Notes: generated by a model from the sequence alone, not told the origin. DNA of 36,102 bases from an uncultured Prevotellaceae bacterium (GCA_902776665.1 CACYQZ010000026.1:1-36102), one strand, 5' to 3'; shown: positions 6,766 through 14,864, counted from the stretch's first letter. Numbers and translations are program-made.

Positions 6766-8469
6766 ATGCAAAATCAATTTGAAATGATTGCCAAAACGTT
6801 CATGGGACTCGAACCGATTTTGGCAAAGGAACTGATGGAACTGGGTGCCAACGACGTGCAAATCGGACGGCGCATGGTGTCATTCACAGGCGACAAGGAA
6901 ATGATGTATCGTGCTAATTTTCAGCTACATACGGCCATCAGAATCCTCAAGCCCATCGCCCGATTCAAGGCTCGTTCGGCCGAGGACATGTACGAGGCGG
7001 TGAAGAAAATCGAGTGGGACCAATACATCCTGAAAGGGAACACGTTTTCGGTCGATACCGTCGTCTTTAGCGAGGAATTTCGCAACTCGCAGTTCGTCAC
7101 CTACAAGGTGAAGGACGCCATCGTAGACTGGTTTCGCGAGAAAACGGGCGACCGTCCGAACGTGTCGGTGGCGAATCCCGACTTGCAACTCCACATCCAC
7201 ATCGCCGACTTCGATGCCACGCTCAGCCTCGATTCTTCGGGCGAGTCGCTCCATCGGCGCGGCTATCGGCAGGAGCATACCGAGGCTCCGCTGAACGAGG
7301 TTTTGGCCGCCGGACTGATTATGATGACAGGCTGGCACGGCGAGTCGGACTTCATCGACCCGATGTGCGGCTCTGGCACGCTGCTCATCGAGGCGGCACT
7401 CATCGCGCGGAACATGAGTCCCGGATTGTTCCGCAAGGAATTTGCCTTTGAAAAATGGCAGGATTTTGATCCAGATTTGTTCGACAAAATCTATAACGAC
7501 GATTCGCAAGAAGTTGATTTTGAACATCATATCTATGGCTATGACAACAATCCGAAAGCCGTTGCCAAAGCCATGAAAAACGTGCGAGCAGCCGGACTGT
7601 CGAAAGACATCAGCGTCGTCTTACAAGACTTCCAAGACTTTGAAAAACCTGCCGAAAAGGCATTGATGGTGACGAATCCGCCTTATGGCGAACGAATTTC
7701 GACCGCCAATCTGCTCGAAACCTACAAAATGATTGGCGAGCGGCTGAAGCACGAATTTTCGGGCAACGACGCGTGGATTCTTTCCTATCGCGAGGAATGT
7801 TTCGACCAAATCGGACTGAAACCATCCATCAAAATTCCTGTTTTCAACGGATCTCTGGAATGTGAATTCCGCCGCTACTCGCTGTTTGAAGGAAAAATGA
7901 AAGACTTCCGACAAGAAGGCGGCATCGTGAAAACTGAGGAAGAAAAGGCTGTGATGGCCGAAAAACGCCGTTTCAAGGCGCATCGCGAATTCAAAAAACG
8001 CCTCGATGAACAAGAAGAAAACGCCGAGGGCGACATCCGCTCGTTCACGTTTCACTCGTTGGAACGGCAGCGCGAGGCATTGGCGCGTCGCGAGGCGAAA
8101 GAGGCAAAGGAAAAGGAGCGCGAAGAGCGTCGAGCCGAACGTGCCCGTCGCTTCGAGCAGTTCCGTCGCGACCGCGAATCAGGCGGTTTCAAACCGCGTC
8201 GAGAAGATTTTCAGCGTGGTGAGGGCTTCAAGCGCAGCGAAGGCTTCAAACGAAATGGCGAAGGATTCGGAAAACGTGACGAAGGTCGCGGTTTCGGCGG
8301 TTTCAAGCGTTCGGAAGGTGGCTTTAAACGCGGAGAAGGCAGTTTCAAGCGCGATGGTTTCAAGAAAAACGATTCCGGCTTCAAACGCGACGGTTTCAAA
8401 CGAAACGACGGCAACTTCAAGCGTAACGACGCTTTCAAGCGCAATGGCAAACGAGGCGGCGACAGATAG
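6766..8469 (+). CDS. THUMP-domain class I methyltransferase, RlmL-type (23S rRNA guanine-N2), with basic repetitive tail
   Basis: 567-residue SAM-dependent RNA methyltransferase, similar to the N-terminal half of E. coli RlmKL, which makes m2G2445 in 23S rRNA. A THUMP region covers about 40-155. The catalytic domain has the SAM motif DPMCGSGT (198-205) and the target-base motif NPPYG (304-308). From about residue 385 the protein departs from the family: first a highly charged Arg/Glu/Lys helix-forming stretch, then about 100 residues of FKR-x-GFKR-type repeats rich in Lys, Arg, Gly and Phe. Such tails bind RNA in other proteins. ATG 6766 is chosen because the upstream extension would begin inside the promoter. 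The exact target base is inferred from family membership. Confidence 0.88.
   Translation: MQNQFEMIAKTFMGLEPILAKELMELGANDVQIGRRMVSFTGDKEMMYRANFQLHTAIRILKPIARFKARSAEDMYEAVKKIEWDQYILKGNTFSVDTVVFSEEFRNSQFVTYKVKDAIVDWFREKTGDRPNVSVANPDLQLHIHIADFDATLSLDSSGESLHRRGYRQEHTEAPLNEVLAAGLIMMTGWHGESDFIDPMCGSGTLLIEAALIARNMSPGLFRKEFAFEKWQDFDPDLFDKIYNDDSQEVDFEHHIYGYDNNPKAVAKAMKNVRAAGLSKDISVVLQDFQDFEKPAEKALMVTNPPYGERISTANLLETYKMIGERLKHEFSGNDAWILSYREECFDQIGLKPSIKIPVFNGSLECEFRRYSLFEGKMKDFRQEGGIVKTEEEKAVMAEKRRFKAHREFKKRLDEQEENAEGDIRSFTFHSLERQREALARREAKEAKEKEREERRAERARRFEQFRRDRESGGFKPRREDFQRGEGFKRSEGFKRNGEGFGKRDEGRGFGGFKRSEGGFKRGEGSFKRDGFKKNDSGFKRDGFKRNDGNFKRNDAFKRNGKRGGDR
8185..8466 (+). repeat. Degenerate repeats encoding an FKR/GFKR-rich tail
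   Basis: Within the methyltransferase gene the DNA repeats short units that read as GGCTTCAAGCGC-like blocks, giving many copies of GFKR, with Asn/Asp/Glu/Gly spacers. The units are imperfect in length and sequence. Such a repeat could change copy number by slippage. Confidence 0.75.
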
Positions 8470-8535
8470 TTTTATTCGCAAACTGCTTTCGCGAAGTGAC
8501 TACTTAAGTACCTGAGAATTGCGCAAGTTGCCTTT

Positions 8536-8841
8536 TTAATAAACAGGTTTCACGACCTCAACTCTCATTCCAAGGGCAGCAATGATGCGATAGAAAACCC
8601 CGACACTGGGTGTTATAATGCCATTCTCGACCTTTGAAATATACGATTTGGTGGTCTGTGTGCGCTCGGCCAGTTCCATTTGTGTCACCTTTGCCTCTTT
8701 TCGCGCATCGTGAAGAATTTTCCCGGAATAGAACGAATAGGCGGCCTCCTCAGCGCGTGCACGCTCAGTGGTGCCTTCCTTGCCAAACTTGGCATCAAGC
8801 ACGGCATCGTAGTCAACGATTTTGTGATTGTTTGTCTGCAT
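8536..8841 (-). CDS. higA: HigA-type antitoxin, XRE family
   Basis: 101-residue DNA-binding antitoxin. The N-terminal 40 residues are the polar toxin-binding part. An XRE helix-turn-helix follows at about 47-95 (ARKEAKVTQMELAERTQTTKSYISKVENG, then PSVGVFYRIIAALG). It lies second in a toxin-first operon and overlaps the toxin gene by 29 bases, the usual HigBA order. By analogy it would bind the inverted repeat upstream of the toxin and repress the pair. Start MQTNNHK at 8841 is the only ATG that gives a family-like length. Confidence 0.88.
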   Translation of the reverse strand: MQTNNHKIVDYDAVLDAKFGKEGTTERARAEEAAYSFYSGKILHDARKEAKVTQMELAERTQTTKSYISKVENGIITPSVGVFYRIIAALGMRVEVVKPVY

Positions 8842-9154
8842 AATATGCCTCCTTTATTTTAATTGCTTTTTCAATTTCATTCTGCGGTGTTTTCTGTGTC
8901 TTTTTCTGAAAGCCATTGAAGAGCACCACGATATTGCCCTCATCGAAGATGAAGAACACGCGATAGATGTTGCTGCCGTATTCCGTCCGTAGTTCATAGA
9001 TACCTTCGCGGACGAGTTTCACGAATTTCTTGGGCAGTCGGTCTTGCGACTTCAACAAGAGAAGTCCGTATTGGATTTTCTCCTGTTCCTTTTCTTTCAA
9101 GGTCGCCATAAACGCCTCGAAATAACCGCCGTATGTCCGAATTTTTCGTTTCAT
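8813..9154 (-). CDS. higB: HigB/RelE-family toxin (Gp49-like)
   Basis: 113-residue toxin of the RelE superfamily, expected to cut mRNA on the ribosome. Recognisable parts are YFEAFMATL, the helix LLLLKSQDRLPKKFVKLV, and the strands GIYELRTEYGSNIYRVFFIFDEGNIVVLFNGFQKKTQKTP, which carry the basic residues typical of Gp49-like toxins. It forms an operon with the antitoxin gene downstream. The ATG at 9154 starts only 4 bases after the -7 box, so the mRNA may be nearly leaderless, yet the N-terminus (KIRTYGGYFEAF) fits the family, so the start seems real. Confidence 0.88.
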   Translation of the reverse strand: MKRKIRTYGGYFEAFMATLKEKEQEKIQYGLLLLKSQDRLPKKFVKLVREGIYELRTEYGSNIYRVFFIFDEGNIVVLFNGFQKKTQKTPQNEIEKAIKIKEAYYADKQSQNR

Positions 9155-9158
9155 AGTG

Positions 9159-9195
9159 CAAAATTACAAAAAGTTGTCGAATCCGACAACTTTTT
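9159..9195 (-). promoter_or_regulatory. Promoter and operator of the HigBA-type pair
   Basis: A perfect inverted repeat with 12-base arms (AAAAAGTTGTCG and its complement) and a 4-base centre lies at 9168-9195. On the minus strand the TTG in its upstream arm is followed after exactly 20 bases by TAATTTTG (9166-9159), an exact -7 box. The inverted repeat thus fills the space from -33 to just before -7, ideal for repression by the antitoxin. Confidence 0.8.
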
Positions 9196-9474
9196 TCATT
9201 GTTTTTTTTCAAAAATCAGGGAGTCTCTCGCCTGATGACTACACGAATCCCTTAACCCCGAAGGGGTGATAAGAATACAGACAGGGGCGAGCGGAGCGGA
9301 ACCCCTGAAAACTACGGGAAGAACCATTAAAAGCCCTGAAAGGGCGACAGAAACATCATTGCGCGTCTGTCACCCCTTCAGGGTTTATTGCATTGTGGTG
9401 TGTCGTGCTCACAGGAGCTTCACCCCTGCCTGTGGTCTTTTGTCCCTTCGGGACTCGCTTCACACTTCACAATT
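9196..9474. repeat. Gene-free stretch with clustered short GC-rich palindromes
   Basis: No credible gene lies between the toxin and the leucine-rich-repeat gene. The stretch contains several small palindromes with a GAA or TTC centre: 9255-9267 (ACCCCGAAGGGGT), 9333-9345 (GCCCTGAAAGGGC), about 9372-9384 and 9442-9454 (GTCCCTTCGGGAC), plus an inverted pair CAGGGG/CCCCTG at 9282-9307. This type of sequence is dispersed between genes in many Bacteroidetes. It looks like a non-coding mobile or structural repeat, not a terminator set, since no T runs follow. Confidence 0.6.
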
Positions 9475-11319
9475 TTACCTCAAGACCTTCCGTCCATTCC
9501 AAATATAAACTCCCTTTTTCCTCGGTTCACCGCTGAACTTCACGCCATCAATGGAATAATAATTTTCATTTATCCGTTGTCCATTGTCATTTAGCGAAGC
9601 GCCGATAGAGTTTGTTTCGTCGCTGCCCTCGTATTCGTCCCAACTACCATACCAACTATACATTCTCCAACAATACACTCTCCATTCTTTTCCTTTGACG
9701 ACTGCCACATGAGACTTCGTACAGACATTTCCTTCGTTTTCGTCGGCCGTGTTAATGACATATAATCGACCCCATTGACACGTCGGCAGGCTTGCCACAA
9801 GTGCATCCATAACCTTGCCGTTAAGTTGGTTGCTGTAGCAGCTCAAATATGACAAATTAGTTTTTTTCGAGAAATCGAGCGAGGTCAGTTGATTGTTGTT
9901 GCACCACAACCCTTCCAGCACGGTGTTCTGCGAAAGATTGAGCGAGGTCAGTTGGTTGTATTCACACGACAAGTCATACAGCGCGGTGTTCTGCGACACA
10001 TCGAGCGAAGTTAGTTGGTTGTTGTTGCAATTCAAAGATGACAGCGCGGTGCATCCCGACACATCGAGCGAGGTCAGTTGGTTGTTTTTGCAATTCAAAG
10101 ATGGCAGCGCGGTGCATCCCGTCACATCGAGCGAGGTCAGTTGGTTGCTCTCGCAGTACAACTCTTCCAGCGCGGTGAGCCCTGACACATCGAGCGAGGT
10201 TAGTTGGTTGTAGTGGCACAAAAGCGCATACAGCGCGGTGCATCCCGACACATCGAGCGAGGTCAGTTGGTTCCATGAGCACTCCAACTCTCCCAGCGCG
10301 CCGCACCCTGACACATCGACATCGAGCGAGGTCAGTTGGTTACGGTTACACCACAACTTTGTCAGGGCAGTGTTTTTCGACACGTCAAGCGAGGTCAGTT
10401 GGTTCCATGAGCAATACAACTCTGTCAGCGCGGTGTTTTTCGACACATCGAGTGAGGTTAGATTGTTCCCAGAGCAATCCAACTTTGTCAGCGCGGTGAA
10501 ATGCTCGATTCCCGTGAGGTTCGCGATGGATTTTTCGGCAATATAGAGCGAAGTCGTTGTGGCGATTTTTGCTTCCGTGATTTCGTCGCCCTCGCTAATT
10601 TTAAGAATCGATGCCAATGATGCACGGAAATTTGCGTCGGGGAAGTTCGTGGCATTGAGAATCAGTCCAGACGATTGATTATTGACCACCACCACGACGG
10701 GGCGGACACTTAGACCGCCTTCGCAGATGTAGTGGTAGATGCTATTTAGTTCCCCCATAGAGAAGCTCAGGTCGACGGCACGCTCCGTAAATCCAATGCT
10801 GAGCGACCGCGACCTATAATTGCCGCGGGAACCTGCGTTGCTAAGCGAAGTGTAGTTGCGCCACCCCGCAGCGGGCAGGAAGATGGACTTGCCGTTAATC
10901 TTACTTGTAACCTTGCTACCGTTCACTCCGTTCAACGTTGTCCACTCCCAATCGCAATTATCCCTTAGTTCATTGATTTGGTCAAGGCTTGGCATCTGCC
11001 AGTTGCAGCCCCAGTTGGCCGCCGCAGCGTCGTCTTCAAAGTCGAGTTCTGTCTTGTAGTTGCTTCCAGCATATTTATTAGATGAATCATTGTACCATTT
11101 ATAAGTGTTGCTATCGTAATTCTCCTTCGGCGTGGTTTCGCCCCAAGCGAAGTAGTCGCCATATTCCTCTGGCTTCGTAGCTCCCACGTTACAAGTTGCC
11201 CAAAGCGCTCCGCTCGGCAAACCGAGGTCAACGTACTCGTGTCCATCAATTATGTTTTCTTGCGCCGTCGTCGCTATTGCGACGAAGGCGAACAAAAGGG
11301 TAAAAAGTTTATTCTTCAT
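9475..11319 (-). CDS. Secreted leucine-rich-repeat protein with FISUMP-like N-terminal domain and type IX-like C-terminal tail
   Basis: 614-residue exported protein. It has a signal peptide at 1-19 (MKNKLFTLLFAFVAIATTA). Residues about 24-212 resemble the Fibrobacter major paralogous (FISUMP) domain: YVDLGLPSGALWATCNVGA, YGDYFAWGET, then WQMPS and the closing GGLSVRPV. About 11 leucine-rich repeats of 21 residues follow (roughly 277-505), each reading AL..L.C..NQLTSLDVSGCT. The C-terminus ENYYSIDG..., KGVYIWNGRKVLR looks like the short sorting tail used by type IX secretion in Prevotella and Porphyromonas, so the protein is probably surface-bound. A good promoter precedes it. The repeats suggest protein binding or adhesion; no enzymatic function is visible. 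Confidence 0.85.
   Translation of the reverse strand: MKNKLFTLLFAFVAIATTAQENIIDGHEYVDLGLPSGALWATCNVGATKPEEYGDYFAWGETTPKENYDSNTYKWYNDSSNKYAGSNYKTELDFEDDAAAANWGCNWQMPSLDQINELRDNCDWEWTTLNGVNGSKVTSKINGKSIFLPAAGWRNYTSLSNAGSRGNYRSRSLSIGFTERAVDLSFSMGELNSIYHYICEGGLSVRPVVVVVNNQSSGLILNATNFPDANFRASLASILKISEGDEITEAKIATTTSLYIAEKSIANLTGIEHFTALTKLDCSGNNLTSLDVSKNTALTELYCSWNQLTSLDVSKNTALTKLWCNRNQLTSLDVDVSGCGALGELECSWNQLTSLDVSGCTALYALLCHYNQLTSLDVSGLTALEELYCESNQLTSLDVTGCTALPSLNCKNNQLTSLDVSGCTALSSLNCNNNQLTSLDVSQNTALYDLSCEYNQLTSLNLSQNTVLEGLWCNNNQLTSLDFSKKTNLSYLSCYSNQLNGKVMDALVASLPTCQWGRLYVINTADENEGNVCTKSHVAVVKGKEWRVYCWRMYSWYGSWDEYEGSDETNSIGASLNDNGQRINENYYSIDGVKFSGEPRKKGVYIWNGRKVLR
9850..10500 (-). repeat. Tandem 63-base repeats coding for leucine-rich repeats
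   Basis: About ten 63-base units, each containing a near-identical core (TCGAGCGAGGTCAGTTGGTT on the plus strand). One unit carries an extra hexamer, CATCGA repeated twice at 10314-10325, giving DVDVSG instead of DVSG. The high DNA identity between units suggests recent expansion or continuing homogenisation. Confidence 0.85.
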
Positions 11320-11403
11320 ATTGTTGATTGTTTAAAAGTAGTCAAAATTAGATGAACATTTTGAGAAAAGCCAACTGTCCCATCGATCGTAATTGTTTGC
11401 TTG

Positions 11404-11434
11404 CAAAATTACAAAAAAAATCCGAACCGCCAAA
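11404..11434 (-). promoter_or_regulatory. Promoter of the leucine-rich-repeat gene
   Basis: On the minus strand TTTG (11434-11431), 19 bases, then TAATTTTG (11411-11404): an ideal Bacteroidetes promoter. The -33 box lies in the loop of the lysA terminator hairpin. The leader to the ATG is about 84 bases. Confidence 0.8.
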
Positions 11435-11444
11435 CGATTCGGAT
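11413..11444 (-). terminator. Intrinsic terminator of the ftsE-lysC-lysA operon
   Basis: On the minus strand a 10-base-pair stem (ATCCGAATCG with its partner, one G-T pair) closes a TTTGG loop at 11444-11420 and is followed by eight T (to 11413). It lies 28 bases after the lysA stop. Confidence 0.85.
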
Positions 11445-11472
11445 AAAGATTTATTTTTTTGAATGATTTCTA

Positions 11473-12642
11473 TTATTGATTAAAAATTTCCTCGCTCGTG
11501 TAACTCGCGGGCAACGGACGGCTGTTGTAGTGGCTGGCCATGACTTCGCCGTAGGCTCCAGCGGAGCGGATGGCAAGCAAATCGCCGCGCCGACAGCGGT
11601 TGAGGTCGTATGCCTTCACGAAAACGTCGCTCGATTCGCAAATCGGGCCGACTACGTCGTAGGTTTCCGCCGCCTCGTCGCTCGTGATGTTTTCGATGCG
11701 GTGGAAAGCGTTGTAGAGTGCGGGACGAATGAGGTCGGTCATTCCTGCATCGACGATGGCAAACTGCTTCGCCGTGCCTTGTTTCACGTACAAAACGCGG
11801 GTGACGAGCGTACCGCATTGCGCCACAATCGCCCGACCGAGTTCGAAATGCAGGTGCTGACCGTTGCGCAGTTTCAATTTTCGGGCATAAGTGTCGAAAA
11901 AGTCCTTGAAATCGGCTATCGGCAGGTGGTTCGGATGGTCGTAACTGATGCCGAGACCACCTCCGACATTGATGTGCTCAAGACGGATTTTCTGCTGTTC
12001 CAAGCGATTTTGCAAGTCGTTGATACGGTTGCAAAGCGCCTCGAAGTCGCCCATATCGAGAATCTGCGAACCGATGTGGAAGTGCAGACCAAGAAACTGA
12101 ATGTCTTTCATCGTCTGCGCCGCCTCGATGACGCTGTCCATATCGCTCATCGCAATGCCGAACTTGTTTTCAGCCAACCCCGTCGTGATGTTCGCGTGGG
12201 TGTGGGCACCGACATTCGGATTGATGCGCAGACAAACTCGCGCCACCTTGTTTTTCGCCTCGGCCAACTCGTTGATAATCAACAATTCAGCCAGACTTTC
12301 GACATTGAAGCAGAAAATATCGTTGTCGAGTCCGAAATTGATTTCCCAATCGCTTTTTCCCACGCCTGCATAGACGATTTTCGACGCAGGGAAACCTGCC
12401 GCGAGTGCCGCCCGAACCTCGCCACCGCTCACGCAGTCGGCTCCGAAACCTGCTTGACTGATGATGCCGAGCACTTTCGGATTGGCATTGGCCTTGATGG
12501 CGTAGTGAACGTGGAAATTCGCGTGTTTACTGGCCTCGCGCGTAATCGTCGCAAGCGTTTCACGCAGCAAGGCAGTGTCATAATAATAAAAAGGTGTCTG
12601 CCTTTTCGCGAACGACTCGATGGGGAATTTTCCTTTGATCAT
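11473..12642 (-). CDS. lysA: Diaminopimelate decarboxylase
   Basis: Last step of lysine synthesis: PLP-dependent decarboxylation of meso-diaminopimelate to lysine. The 389-residue protein has the PLP lysine in YAIKANANP (Lys50), the family segments GADCVSGGE and GLHFHIGSQI, the glycine loop INVGGGLGI, and the C-terminal motif GPICESSDVF, whose Cys joins the partner active site in the dimer. ATG 12642 is chosen: it overlaps the lysC stop by 4 bases, and the longer open frame upstream only covers lysC. The pairing with aspartate kinase means the first and last steps of the pathway are co-transcribed. Confidence 0.96.
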   Translation of the reverse strand: MIKGKFPIESFAKRQTPFYYYDTALLRETLATITREASKHANFHVHYAIKANANPKVLGIISQAGFGADCVSGGEVRAALAAGFPASKIVYAGVGKSDWEINFGLDNDIFCFNVESLAELLIINELAEAKNKVARVCLRINPNVGAHTHANITTGLAENKFGIAMSDMDSVIEAAQTMKDIQFLGLHFHIGSQILDMGDFEALCNRINDLQNRLEQQKIRLEHINVGGGLGISYDHPNHLPIADFKDFFDTYARKLKLRNGQHLHFELGRAIVAQCGTLVTRVLYVKQGTAKQFAIVDAGMTDLIRPALYNAFHRIENITSDEAAETYDVVGPICESSDVFVKAYDLNRCRRGDLLAIRSAGAYGEVMASHYNSRPLPASYTSEEIFNQ

Positions 12643-13955
12643 CCGAACAATTTTTCGCTGAGGTTTTGCAATGCACGCTTCTTGTCGCAGCCTTTGATGA
12701 GGAAGGAAATGTTGTAGTTCGAACCGCCGTAGGAAATCATTCTTACGGGGATGTTCTTCATCGCCTCCATCGCCAAAGTTTCGAAACCGAGGTTGCTCCA
12801 GTCGAGGTCGCCCACGACGCAAACAATCGTCATATCGGTATCGACGGTGACAGTGCCGTATTTTTTCAGTTCGTTGACGATGTCGTTCAGGTGGGTCGGG
12901 TTGTCGATACTCATCGACACGCCCACTTCCGACGTTGCAATCATATCAATCGGGGTCTGATACGACTCGAAAATCTCGAAAACCTTGCGCAAAAAGCCCG
13001 TCGCAAGCAACATTCGGCTCGACTTGATTTTAATCGCCGTGATGTTGTCCTTCGCTGCCACCGCCTTGATTTTTCCGCGCATAATCACGTTGTCGATGAT
13101 CGTGCCGTCGGCCTTCGGGTCCATCGTGTTCTTCAGTCGAACGGGAATACCAGCGTATTTCGCAGGTTGCACGCAGGTCGGATGCAGGATTTTCGCCCCG
13201 AAATAGGCCAACTCGGCGGCCTCTTCGAAGTTCAACTGGCGCACGGCCTCCGTTTTTTCAACCACACGCGGGTCGTTGTTGTGCATTCCGTCGATGTCGG
13301 TCCAGATTTGGATTTCCTCGGCAGGCAGCGCGGCACCGATGAGCGAGGCGGTGTAGTCAGAACCGCCACGTTGCAGGTTATCGACCTCGCCGTAGGCATT
13401 CCGACAGACGAAGCCCTGCGTGATATAGATTTGATAGCCTTCGTTCTGGCTCATCACGGCGGCGAGTTTCTCCTTGATGTATTGCGGGTCGGGCTCACCG
13501 TTTTTGTCGGTTCGCATAAAATCGAGCGCCGAGAGCAGCACGGCCTTCACGCCCTGTTCCTGCAGGTAGTTCACAACCATATTCGTGGACATCATTTCGC
13601 CTTGCGCCACGATGCTTTTCTCCTCGAACGATGTGAAAATATCCTTCGTAAACGAGCGCAGATAGTCGAATTCGGCACAAAGGAATTCTCGTGTTTTCTG
13701 TTTGTAGGGCTCGGTCGAATAGAGTTCCTCGACGTGCGCCAAATATTTCTTTTCCAACTGGTTGATGACCTCGTTGGCTCCTTCGGGATTCTTTTTGTAG
13801 AGATAGTCCGAGATTTCGACGAGCGAATTGGTCGTTCCGCTCATCGCCGAGAGCACGATAAACGTCGGTTCACCCGACTCGGTGACCAGCGCGGCCACTT
13901 CTTTCATTCGTTGCGGCGAACCCACCGAGGTGCCGCCAAATTTCATTACTTTCAT
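12639..13955 (-). CDS. lysC: Aspartate kinase
   Basis: First step of the aspartate-family pathway: ATP-dependent phosphorylation of aspartate, leading to lysine, threonine, methionine and diaminopimelate. 438 residues. The nucleotide-binding KFGGTSV is at 5-11, the substrate loop LQRGGSDYTAS follows, then WTDIDGM. Two ACT-type regulatory units fill about residues 300-438, so feedback inhibition by an amino acid is likely. It is monofunctional, without a homoserine dehydrogenase domain. It sits second in the operon after ftsE, with a 63-base gap holding short tandem repeats. Confidence 0.96.
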   Translation of the reverse strand: MKVMKFGGTSVGSPQRMKEVAALVTESGEPTFIVLSAMSGTTNSLVEISDYLYKKNPEGANEVINQLEKKYLAHVEELYSTEPYKQKTREFLCAEFDYLRSFTKDIFTSFEEKSIVAQGEMMSTNMVVNYLQEQGVKAVLLSALDFMRTDKNGEPDPQYIKEKLAAVMSQNEGYQIYITQGFVCRNAYGEVDNLQRGGSDYTASLIGAALPAEEIQIWTDIDGMHNNDPRVVEKTEAVRQLNFEEAAELAYFGAKILHPTCVQPAKYAGIPVRLKNTMDPKADGTIIDNVIMRGKIKAVAAKDNITAIKIKSSRMLLATGFLRKVFEIFESYQTPIDMIATSEVGVSMSIDNPTHLNDIVNELKKYGTVTVDTDMTIVCVVGDLDWSNLGFETLAMEAMKNIPVRMISYGGSNYNISFLIKGCDKKRALQNLSEKLFG

Positions 13956-13968
13956 ATTTCTTTTTTTT

Positions 13969-14007
13969 AGGGAGTTAAGGGGAGTTAAAGGGGAGTTAAA
14001 GGGGACA
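13969..14007. repeat. 11-base tandem repeat between ftsE and lysC
   Basis: About three and a half copies of GGGGAGTTAAA, two of them exact (13979-13989, 13990-14000), flanked by partial copies. It lies in the transcribed gap just upstream of the lysC start. Confidence 0.8.
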
Positions 14008-14018
14008 ATTCTTATTTT

Positions 14019-14690
14019 TTAATTCTTAATTCTCAATTCACCATCGGCACATTCATAGACTTTCCCCGGATACTTGTCGAACATCGAATAGTTGTGGGTG
14101 GACATCACAACGGCTGTGCCCGACTCCGAGACTCGTTTCAGCAATGCCACGATATTGTCAATCGTTTGGCTATCGAGGTTGCCCGTCGGCTCGTCTGCCA
14201 CAATCATTTTCGGATGGTTGAGCAGGGCGCGTGCAATGGCGATTCGCTGCTGTTCGCCGCCCGACAACTCCGATGGCATTTTCTTGCGACAGTCTTTCAT
14301 TTCCACGGCTTCCAGCACCTCGTCGATGCGCTCGGAGATGGCTTGTTTGTCCTTCCAACCCGTCGCTTTCAGCACAAATCGAAGGTTTTTCTCCACCGAG
14401 CGGTCGTGCAACAACTGGAAATCTTGGAAAATCACACCCAATTCGCGTCGCAGCGCAGGAATTTCCTTGCGCCGAATCCGTTTCAGGTCGCGTCCCAACA
14501 CTTCTGCCTTCTCGGCATCGTCTTCGCAGATGTCGATTTCGCAATACATCGTCTTCAACAGCGAACTCTTGCCCGAGCCCACTACGCCGATGATATAGAC
14601 AAACTCGCCCTCATCGACCTGAAGCGTCACATCTTTCAGTACAGGAACATTCGCCTGATACACATTCACTTTCTTGTAGTCCAGTAACAT
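14019..14690 (-). CDS. ftsE: FtsE-like ABC transporter ATP-binding protein
   Basis: 223-residue ATPase of the FtsE/LolD type. With the membrane protein FtsX, FtsE controls cell-wall hydrolases at division. Walker A is GVVGSGKSS (35-43), slightly unlike the common GPSGAGKST. The Q loop lies in [10 protein letters not shown], the ABC signature is [15 protein letters not shown], Walker B is [12 protein letters not shown], and the H loop is STHN. ATG 14690 is chosen because it starts the conserved domain; the longer frame extends through the promoter. No ftsX is adjacent. The last codons (ELRIKN) and the stop are formed by an AT-rich repeat-like stretch. It is the first gene of the operon with lysC and lysA. 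Confidence 0.88.
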   Translation of the reverse strand: MLLDYKKVNVYQANVPVLKDVTLQVDEGEFVYIIGVVGSGKSSLLKTMYCEIDICEDDAEKAEVLGRDLKRIRRKEIPALRRELGVIFQDFQLLHDRSVEKNLRFVLKATGWKDKQAISERIDEVLEAVEMKDCRKKMPSELSGGEQQRIAIARALLNHPKMIVADEPTGNLDSQTIDNIVALLKRVSESGTAVVMSTHNYSMFDKYPGKVYECADGELRIKN

Positions 14691-14751
14691 TTTCGTTCTC
14701 CTTATTATAATAATAGGCCTGAAAACAGACCGAAATTGTTCAAATTCCCTG

Positions 14752-14759
14752 CAAAAGTA
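14752..14759 (-). promoter_or_regulatory. -7 promoter box of the ftsE-lysC-lysA operon
   Basis: TACTTTTG on the minus strand matches TAnnTTTG, 62 bases before the ftsE ATG. The -33 side is T-rich without a clean TTTG at the usual spacing. Confidence 0.65.
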
Positions 14760-14802
14760 CAAAAAATCCCGACAAAAATGAAAGTTTTCAGATAAAAAAT
14801 GA

Positions 14803-14831
14803 TTGCATTTCGCATTTTTTCCGTAACTTTG
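14803..14831 (+). promoter_or_regulatory. Promoter of the sppA operon
   Basis: TTG (14803-14805), 18 bases, TAACTTTG (14824-14831). The ATG of sppA follows 33 bases later. It is back to back with the ftsE promoter. Confidence 0.7.
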
Positions 14832-14864
14832 CCGATAATATTCCTTAAAAAACGACAATTGAAT

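Noticed and set aside
9850-10500. Regular repeats with apparent spacers that could suggest a CRISPR array
   Set aside because: The units are 63 bases, stay in frame and encode leucine-rich repeats with variable positions at solvent-exposed residues. No cas genes are near.
11476-13970. Two long plus-strand frames opposite lysA and lysC
   Set aside because: Same shadow effect; both real genes are complete and show catalytic motifs on the minus strand. The same applies to frames opposite lpxK, DUF1846 and the S9 peptidase.
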